From an uncultured Prevotellaceae bacterium (GTDB lineage: Bacteria > Bacteroidota > Bacteroidia > Bacteroidales > Bacteroidaceae): a stretch of DNA of 40,202 nt. The DNA lies in NCBI GenBank assembly GCA_902768105.1, contig CACXJZ010000021.1, positions 1 through 40,202 on the forward strand. The letters run 5' to 3'. Both the position numbers and the translations under genes were made by a program. Shown one piece after another: positions 34,255 through 40,202 of this stretch; the stretch's first letter is position 1; every line of letters begins with the position of its first letter. Below the pieces are notes generated by a model that did no database searches, was not told where the DNA came from, and worked only from the letters and a program-made list of their open reading frames with translations.

Positions 34255-37200
34255 ATGAACAAGAAACCCTACGTATTATCTGTAGTCATGTCCCTTTTGT
34301 CAATTCTGGGATATGCACAGGTTGGCCCTGATATAATCCGCCCAAGTGTCAATGCCGATCAGTTTAATACTGCAATAAAGGTAGAGACAGCACTTAGCAA
34401 GGGGCAACTGTCCCTGAGCATTCCTCTTATGGAACTCAAGGGCAAAGGCTATGACTTACCTATCTCCCTTACATTCTATAACGGAGACGTCACCTTTTGC
34501 ACAGAGGCATCACCTGTCGGCTTAGGATGGTCATTAATGGCCGGAGGTGTCATCACAAAGACAATAAGAGGCTCTGACGATTACGACACCAGGAACTCAA
34601 ACAAGGAGCATCTTCATAATGGCAGTTATATCCTCGACAATTGGGAATACAATGATGATTTCATCTACTTTATTCAAGAAGACCCTATGCCCGATGAATA
34701 CACTTACTCGCTTCCCGGACATAGTGGAACAATAGACATTTCAATTAATGGTGATACGTTAAGGGGAACACTTTATCCGGATGAATCGTATAAGTTTGAG
34801 CCCACAGACTCCGGTTTCTGCATTACTGCTGACGACGGAACAAAGTTCTTTTATGAAACATCTGAAAAAAGAACAGTCAGCAGTAGTTATATATCCACAT
34901 CCTGGTTCCTCTCAAGAATCTTAACTACTAAAGGCGGGCTCTTCTCGTTTAATTATGCTGAGGAGGAGTATGTTGACCTTTCGACAGAAGAAGATGAAAC
35001 GCATTTTGAGAAATTCCGTACAAAAAGAATAGCATCCATAGTCTCAGACTTTGGATCAGTCACGTTTGATGCTGACATCAGGTACGACAGAGGAGGAATT
35101 TGCGACCGGTCCATAACAAACGAATTGAGATCTAAAAGGATTAACAAGATTGAGCTGAGAGACGAAAACAACATTCTCGTAAAAGGATATGAGCTTGACA
35201 ACTCCGGCCTATTTGAAAGCTTGTATGCAGACCCATATAACTGGTGCGACCGTAGGCACAAACTGTCATCCATCACCCAATACGACGCTGCCAATAACCA
35301 ACTTCCTCCATACGAGTTCACTTACTCATACAAGTTCTCGAAATCCAAACTTGCAGAAGGATTCTACCAGAATGGCGAATGTATGCCACGCGACTCATGG
35401 AGTGGGTACGTCGGTTCTCAGGCTTATGTTGACCTGAAAGCAAATGGAGATCCTTCATGCTATATGATGTATCCCAATTCCCAATATACATATCTTGTAG
35501 GAATAACCATAAGGGAGGAAAACATCGGCACGACAGCCAGCGACTACTTCTGCCTTACCAACATTGACTATCCGAACGGAGCAACGGAAGAGTTCACCTA
35601 TGAGGACCACCATTACAGTAAGGTCAACCTGACTGATGCCACGGCTTGGCAACCTGCCTTCGGCCACATACAAGGTAAACGCCTGGCTATGAAGAAACGT
35701 TACGGGTCAGAACTTGTGCAGGAAACAGACTATGTCTATACGCTACACGATTCCGGCTATAACGTCTTAGGTGGAAGCAGCGGTGTCATAACCAATCCCA
35801 GCATCCACTGTGCTACCTGTTACACTCCGGGAATTGATGAGTACGGATGGAAATACCATGCCTCAAGACTGACATTAGGCAAGGCCTTCAATAGCTTCAT
35901 GGGACCGCCGGTTTGCTATACGGAAGTCGAGGAAGTTGAGAGGGATGAGTCCAGCAATGTCCTTAACAGGACCATTCACTATTTTGAGCCCCAGATAGTG
36001 TCACCCCCCGTTAACTATATTTGCATGAGGTCATACATGGGGTCAACTTCTATAGTACCAACCATGAGCCTGATAGAGGTCGGTAACAGAATCCTTGGCA
36101 CGAAATCCGGATATATAGACAACATGGCATATTTGAATAATGAGAACATGACTTATATGACATACCCTTTAGCAGAGTTCTACAGCGTTGCCAATTTTGT
36201 AGATCAGCCGCTGAAGGAGGTGTTAATCGGCAGGGATGGAGATATAAGAAGCATCACGGAATACTCATATTCCAGGATTGTCTGCAATAACAAATATGGA
36301 TATAAAGTGGTCAGTCAAAACAATTATCGCCCTGACAACCCGACAATATTGAACTATACGTCGCATATGATTAGCATGTCGGAATACAACCCACACAGAT
36401 TCCGTCTTTGTGCCACCAGCACAACCCGCTATTATGACAATGGAAACAGCTGTGACTCTATCTGTGATAATTATACGGTAGCCTATAACAAAGGACGTAT
36501 TGCCCAGACATCCTACACCCGCAGCAGCGAGAACAGGACGACCAATTACTATTTCGCCGGTGACATTATGAACATTGCGGGCAACAGTGCTTCGCCCGAG
36601 ATAGAAGCCATGAACGGCCTGGTAGAAAGGAACATCGTCGCTGACCCTGTAAAAACAGTCCTAAGACGCAACGACCAGATTGTCGGTGGCGAATGCAAGG
36701 ACTATCAGATGCTTTCGGGCATACCTATGCTGAAGTCAGTCTATAAGCTCAAGAATACAGACAACAACTATCTTGGTGCACCGGCTATCAGTGGCAATAG
36801 CATTGATTACCTGGCCGACTTGTATATAGAAGGAGAAATCATGACCTATGATGAATACCATAACCCTGAGTATGTCAGGCTCAACAACTCTCAGGACAGG
36901 ATATATGTGTGGGGATATGGCGGGCGTTTTCCCATTGCCGTTATTGACGATATGGACTATACGACATTCCAGGCATACGCAAACCTGAAGTCACAAATAT
37001 TGCAGTTGGCGACTTATAGGAAGATAGAGACGGAAAATGCCTGTGCGGGGCTGAGGAGCCTGAATGCAAACATACGGTCCTTGCTTCCTGGGTCAGTGCA
37101 TATCACCACGTACACCTATGACCCCTACTTCGGCATGACCTCGGAAATTGACGATTCCAACTTAGGCACCATCTACACATACGACACTTTTGGCAGGTTG

Positions 37201-37266
37201 TCTGCCAAGTATGACGTGGACTACAGGAAATTAGAAGAATACAACTATCATTATAGCTTAGAATAG
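34255..37266 (+). CDS. Rhs/YD-repeat protein, N-terminal type (SpvB/TcdB-like start)
   Basis: The 1003-residue product has a signal peptide (VVMSLLSILGYAQ). It then has a segment typical of Rhs-type proteins (LSKGQLSLSIPLMELKGKGYDLPISLTFYN…ASPVGLGWSLMAGGVITKTIRG). Long beta-rich stretches follow (e.g. DYPNGATEEFTYEDHHYSKV), and it ends with a YD-type motif (GTIYTYDTFGRLSAKYDVDY…YNYHYSLE). There is no Rhs-associated core or toxin tip, so the cocoon-forming part appears to continue in a separate gene (38388). It is followed after 2 bp by a protein with a T9SS-like tail. Secretion to the surface is inferred. Confidence 0.75.
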   Translation: MNKKPYVLSVVMSLLSILGYAQVGPDIIRPSVNADQFNTAIKVETALSKGQLSLSIPLMELKGKGYDLPISLTFYNGDVTFCTEASPVGLGWSLMAGGVITKTIRGSDDYDTRNSNKEHLHNGSYILDNWEYNDDFIYFIQEDPMPDEYTYSLPGHSGTIDISINGDTLRGTLYPDESYKFEPTDSGFCITADDGTKFFYETSEKRTVSSSYISTSWFLSRILTTKGGLFSFNYAEEEYVDLSTEEDETHFEKFRTKRIASIVSDFGSVTFDADIRYDRGGICDRSITNELRSKRINKIELRDENNILVKGYELDNSGLFESLYADPYNWCDRRHKLSSITQYDAANNQLPPYEFTYSYKFSKSKLAEGFYQNGECMPRDSWSGYVGSQAYVDLKANGDPSCYMMYPNSQYTYLVGITIREENIGTTASDYFCLTNIDYPNGATEEFTYEDHHYSKVNLTDATAWQPAFGHIQGKRLAMKKRYGSELVQETDYVYTLHDSGYNVLGGSSGVITNPSIHCATCYTPGIDEYGWKYHASRLTLGKAFNSFMGPPVCYTEVEEVERDESSNVLNRTIHYFEPQIVSPPVNYICMRSYMGSTSIVPTMSLIEVGNRILGTKSGYIDNMAYLNNENMTYMTYPLAEFYSVANFVDQPLKEVLIGRDGDIRSITEYSYSRIVCNNKYGYKVVSQNNYRPDNPTILNYTSHMISMSEYNPHRFRLCATSTTRYYDNGNSCDSICDNYTVAYNKGRIAQTSYTRSSENRTTNYYFAGDIMNIAGNSASPEIEAMNGLVERNIVADPVKTVLRRNDQIVGGECKDYQMLSGIPMLKSVYKLKNTDNNYLGAPAISGNSIDYLADLYIEGEIMTYDEYHNPEYVRLNNSQDRIYVWGYGGRFPIAVIDDMDYTTFQAYANLKSQILQLATYRKIETENACAGLRSLNANIRSLLPGSVHITTYTYDPYFGMTSEIDDSNLGTIYTYDTFGRLSAKYDVDYRKLEEYNYHYSLE

Positions 37267-37268
37267 AC

Positions 37269-38363
37269 ATGAGAACCCGAACAATTCTTTCAGCTGCCGT
37301 TGCATGCTTCCTTGCAACAGGCACTTTTGCCCAGACAACAATAAGAAGTGAGTATAATGGATTCCGTGACGGCGATAAGATGTATCGTATCGTCACCAAA
37401 GACACACCACCGGGCAGCAGAGGAGAAAACTGTGTGTGGAAACTGCCTTCTGCAAAGAGAGACGGTAGCTTTGTCAGGCAAACAATAATCCTGAAGAATG
37501 ACAGCCTGACCATCGTCGAAGGCGACCTCATGCTTCATTATATTGCCACGGACAAGGAATTATCCATGCGTGGTTTCCAGAACCGTGACATGTACAGCGT
37601 ACAGGACAGGCTCCTGCCGGAACTGAAATACCCGTTTGCATATGGAGACAGCATTGCAGGAACGTTTTCCCGAAAGACAACATATTTCAATACGTTTGCC
37701 ATAGAGGGGAAAGGCAGCTGCTATACAGTATGTGACGGATGGGGCGTCCTTACCGATGGAGAAGAGACCCTGAAGGATGTATTGAGGGTTCATCATCACA
37801 ATACCATCAAGTCGGAATATGAGAACATGGACGGTGAAGAAACGGGACCTGTTGTATCTGTGGTAACCGAGGACAAATACCTGTGGTATTATTCAGGATG
37901 CAGATACCCCGTAATGGATACACGGATTATCAAGTGCGAGGAAAACGGTAAGATGGTATCTGACACCACCATCACATCCTTGTATATGCCTGACCTGCAA
38001 CTCTCCGAGTTGCCGTACGATGATGCCAACAGCCAACTCCTTGCCAAAAGGGTGGCTCTTGAGCGTGCTCAAGGTCAAGACGGCAGTAATCATGAAGGTG
38101 ACACACCGTTCCCTGTAACGATGTCCGCATCATTACAGGTCAATAACAGTGAAATCTCACTTGACTACCTCGTTGCAGAAGACACGGATGTCACATTCCT
38201 GGCATGTGACCTTGCAGGAAGGCTGTTGGGATACGTGGCCCATACCTCACTCAGCAAGGGGGAATATCATGAAACGATGGTACTCAAGAACCGCCCTGTC
38301 AATGGCATCGTCATGCTGACAATGGTTGCCGGTGGCAGGAAGGAAGTCGTTAAGGTAAGTTAA
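37269..38363 (+). CDS. Secreted protein with T9SS-like C-terminal tail, between two Rhs-type genes
   Basis: The 364-residue product has a signal peptide (ILSAAVACFLATGTFAQ). Its central part is of no recognised family (e.g. YDGDSI-like FAYGDSIAGTFSRKTTYFNTF and a GWGVLTDGEETLKDVLRV segment). Residues about 285-364 resemble a T9SS sorting domain: a SEISLDYLVAEDTDVTFLACDLAGRLL core, a SKGEYHETMVLKN segment and a final GIVMLTMVAGGRKEVVKVS strand. It starts 2 bp after the upstream Rhs-type gene and precedes another, so it is probably co-expressed with them. A helper or surface-attachment role is only inference. Confidence 0.65.
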   Translation: MRTRTILSAAVACFLATGTFAQTTIRSEYNGFRDGDKMYRIVTKDTPPGSRGENCVWKLPSAKRDGSFVRQTIILKNDSLTIVEGDLMLHYIATDKELSMRGFQNRDMYSVQDRLLPELKYPFAYGDSIAGTFSRKTTYFNTFAIEGKGSCYTVCDGWGVLTDGEETLKDVLRVHHHNTIKSEYENMDGEETGPVVSVVTEDKYLWYYSGCRYPVMDTRIIKCEENGKMVSDTTITSLYMPDLQLSELPYDDANSQLLAKRVALERAQGQDGSNHEGDTPFPVTMSASLQVNNSEISLDYLVAEDTDVTFLACDLAGRLLGYVAHTSLSKGEYHETMVLKNRPVNGIVMLTMVAGGRKEVVKVS

Positions 38364-38387
38364 TATGCACAACAATCACAATATCTT

Positions 38388-40202
38388 ATGAGTATAGTTA
38401 GTTTAAAAGTAAACAGGTTATTGTTTCTGTCGCTTATGTTGATGCTACAAACCGGCTCGTTTGCTCAGAGTACCACCAAGAACTATATCCAGCGGAAGAC
38501 CTTTCTTGACGCTGGCGGTTCCTCGTTCCTGCACCACATTGACTACTACGACGAGCTGGGCTACGTGGCAGAGACGGTGGATGTGGGCTGCAACGCCTCA
38601 CAGACCCCCATTGTCGTAAAGACGGACTATACCCCCCAGATGAAGGTCTTAAGCCAGTGGCTTCCCGTTCCCGTCACCGGCCTGGACTACCATCAAGATG
38701 TGATGTATGAGGCGAGGACGACCTACAATGACACCGAGGCATACAGCATGAACGACTATGACGACTTCCTGGAGCTGGCAAGCAGCAAGAAGCCCGGCGT
38801 TGACTGGGAAGGGCACGAGGTCACCGTGACGCGTAACGTGGTCCCGGCAGGAGTGGTGAGGAAATATACCGTCAGCGCCGGCGGCAGCCTCTCGGACGAC
38901 GGGACGTATCCCTATGGCGTGCTGATGAGTACCACGACCACCGACGAGGACGGCCATAGCATCACGGTATATACCAACATGCACGAGAACACCGTTCTCG
39001 AGCGCAGGGGTACTGACAACGACACCTACTATGTCTATGACTGCTACGGCCGCCTCTGCTATGTGCTTCCTCCCATGTGCCAGCAGTGCAGCAACTATGA
39101 CCTGCCGAAATACTGGTACAAGTACGTTTACGACGACAGGGGGCGGTGCATAGAGAAGCAGCTGCCGGGGTGCGAAGTCGTCGAGTACTGGTATGACGAG
39201 GCCAACCGCATACAGTCGGAGCGGGACGGTCACTTGCGGTCACAGTCACTCTACCGCAACTACAGCTACGACGGCACAGGCCGCCTGGTCCTGCAGACCG
39301 TCAGCCGCACACGCGGGGAGGCCACCCAGGGCAATGCCGTGGCAGTGGAGGTAAGGAACCACTATGACGACTATTCCTTCTTGCAGGAATTCTCGTATCT
39401 ATATTCCGTATGGTCAGACTCCATCAATGTCACATACCATTTCCCGACGGCGGTAACGAAAGGCAGGCTGACGGCAACACAGTACAGCACTGGCCAGGCT
39501 ACGGGATACGTCGAGGTTTACGGCTATGACGAAGACGGGCGCATGACATATAAGCTCAGCGCATACGGTGACAACTGGATGAAGATTATGCATACGGCGT
39601 ACAACTTCGCCGGCGACGTCGTGTCTGTGAATGAAAACGTCTATACGCACAACTATGGAGCGAAGATCGTCCTTGCGAAGCGCAGGACAGTCAACACATA
39701 CCATCCTGGCACACGGCTGCTTGCAAATACGACCGTTACCCATATTGACAAGAACGGACAGACAAACACCCAGACGGTCAGCAGTCCCACGTATGACTTC
39801 CTGGGCAATGTCATCGCAGACGACCGTCCGGGTACTGCTGCCGATATGACCTATACCTACGACATGCTTCACGGATGGCTGAAAGGCATATCCTCGCCCT
39901 GCGGCTTCAGCGAGCAGTTGCTGCGCGAGACGGAGACGCCCGCACTGTTCTCCGGCAACATTGCGGGCATGCAGTGGCGGAACGCCAGCAACGGCGAACA
40001 GCACAGGTACGACTACACATACAACAGCCTGGGATGGCTGACAGACGCTCTGTACTCATCATCCGCGAATGGTACCGAGAGACGCTTTGACGAGTCAGTT
40101 ACGTACAACAGCAACGGCTCCATCACGTCGCTGCAGCGCAGCGGCATGAGGAACAACGGCACGTTCGGGCTCATCGACAGCCTGACCATTACCTATAGCG
40201 GC
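38388..40202 (+). CDS. Rhs-type repeat protein (DUF6443-like N-terminus), 3' truncated by window
   Basis: The frame is open from the ATG at 38388 to the last base (605 codons). The signal peptide (LLFLSLMLMLQTGSFAQ) is followed by a segment typical of DUF6443 Rhs proteins: YIQRKTFLDAGGSSFLHHIDYYDELGYVAETVDVG, then WLPVPV. Many YD-type motifs follow, such as YVYDDRGRCIEKQLPG, YSYDGTGRLVLQ, YGYDEDGRM, YDFLGNVIADDRP and YTYDMLHGWLKGI. The Rhs-associated core and any C-terminal effector would lie past the window. Base use is richer in G+C than in the two preceding genes. Confidence 0.82.
   Translation, partial: MSIVSLKVNRLLFLSLMLMLQTGSFAQSTTKNYIQRKTFLDAGGSSFLHHIDYYDELGYVAETVDVGCNASQTPIVVKTDYTPQMKVLSQWLPVPVTGLDYHQDVMYEARTTYNDTEAYSMNDYDDFLELASSKKPGVDWEGHEVTVTRNVVPAGVVRKYTVSAGGSLSDDGTYPYGVLMSTTTTDEDGHSITVYTNMHENTVLERRGTDNDTYYVYDCYGRLCYVLPPMCQQCSNYDLPKYWYKYVYDDRGRCIEKQLPGCEVVEYWYDEANRIQSERDGHLRSQSLYRNYSYDGTGRLVLQTVSRTRGEATQGNAVAVEVRNHYDDYSFLQEFSYLYSVWSDSINVTYHFPTAVTKGRLTATQYSTGQATGYVEVYGYDEDGRMTYKLSAYGDNWMKIMHTAYNFAGDVVSVNENVYTHNYGAKIVLAKRRTVNTYHPGTRLLANTTVTHIDKNGQTNTQTVSSPTYDFLGNVIADDRPGTAADMTYTYDMLHGWLKGISSPCGFSEQLLRETETPALFSGNIAGMQWRNASNGEQHRYDYTYNSLGWLTDALYSSSANGTERRFDESVTYNSNGSITSLQRSGMRNNGTFGLIDSLTITYSG

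Overview
The window looks like part of a Bacteroidales chromosome, most likely Prevotellaceae. Supporting signs are Mfa/FimA-type fimbrial lipoproteins, T9SS-type C-terminal sorting domains, a DUF5686 outer-membrane-type protein, a DUF3244 protein, a TPR–TM–helix-turn-helix lipoprotein, TAnnTTTG promoter boxes and little use of Shine-Dalgarno sites. No rRNA, tRNA, CRISPR array or transposase was recognised.

Region 1 (1–23632) is one co-oriented surface-structure locus. It holds a truncated fimbrillin-like gene, an Mfa2/FimB-type anchor lipoprotein, three further fimbrillin-like lipoproteins and two giant secreted proteins (3712 and 2103 aa) built from VYGGGN-type glycine repeats. The genes are nearly gapless. 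Two lipoprotein genes and the first giant gene appear to start with TTG, and the two giants are joined by an ATGA overlap. The simplest reading is a type V pilus operon that also makes very large repeat proteins, the first with a T9SS-like sorting tail.

Region 2 (23636–31327) is mostly housekeeping: prmC–recX–comF, a convergent DUF5686 gene, then pyrE, an SRPBCC-like gene, a small four-helix-bundle (S23/IVP family) gene and argH. A lipoprotein and a membrane-anchored TPR regulator follow (31361–33740).

Region 3 (33872–40202) holds a DUF3244 protein, an Rhs-type protein, a small protein with a T9SS-like tail and a second Rhs-type protein that runs off the end.

The most distinctive structure is a network of 7-bp tandem repeats with several different unit sequences. 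They sit at gene junctions, where they contain the upstream stop and sometimes the downstream start. They also occur inside prmC, and one array encodes a lipoprotein signal peptide. One family (AGTGAAG/CTTCACT plus the 13-mer AATTTGCTACCGC or its complement) forms 41-bp inverted arms, matching at 39 of 41 positions, tightly around the four-helix-bundle gene at 29503–29983. This resembles the architecture of 23S rRNA intervening sequences but lies between protein genes. It is the best candidate here for an undescribed mobile or RNA-processing element.
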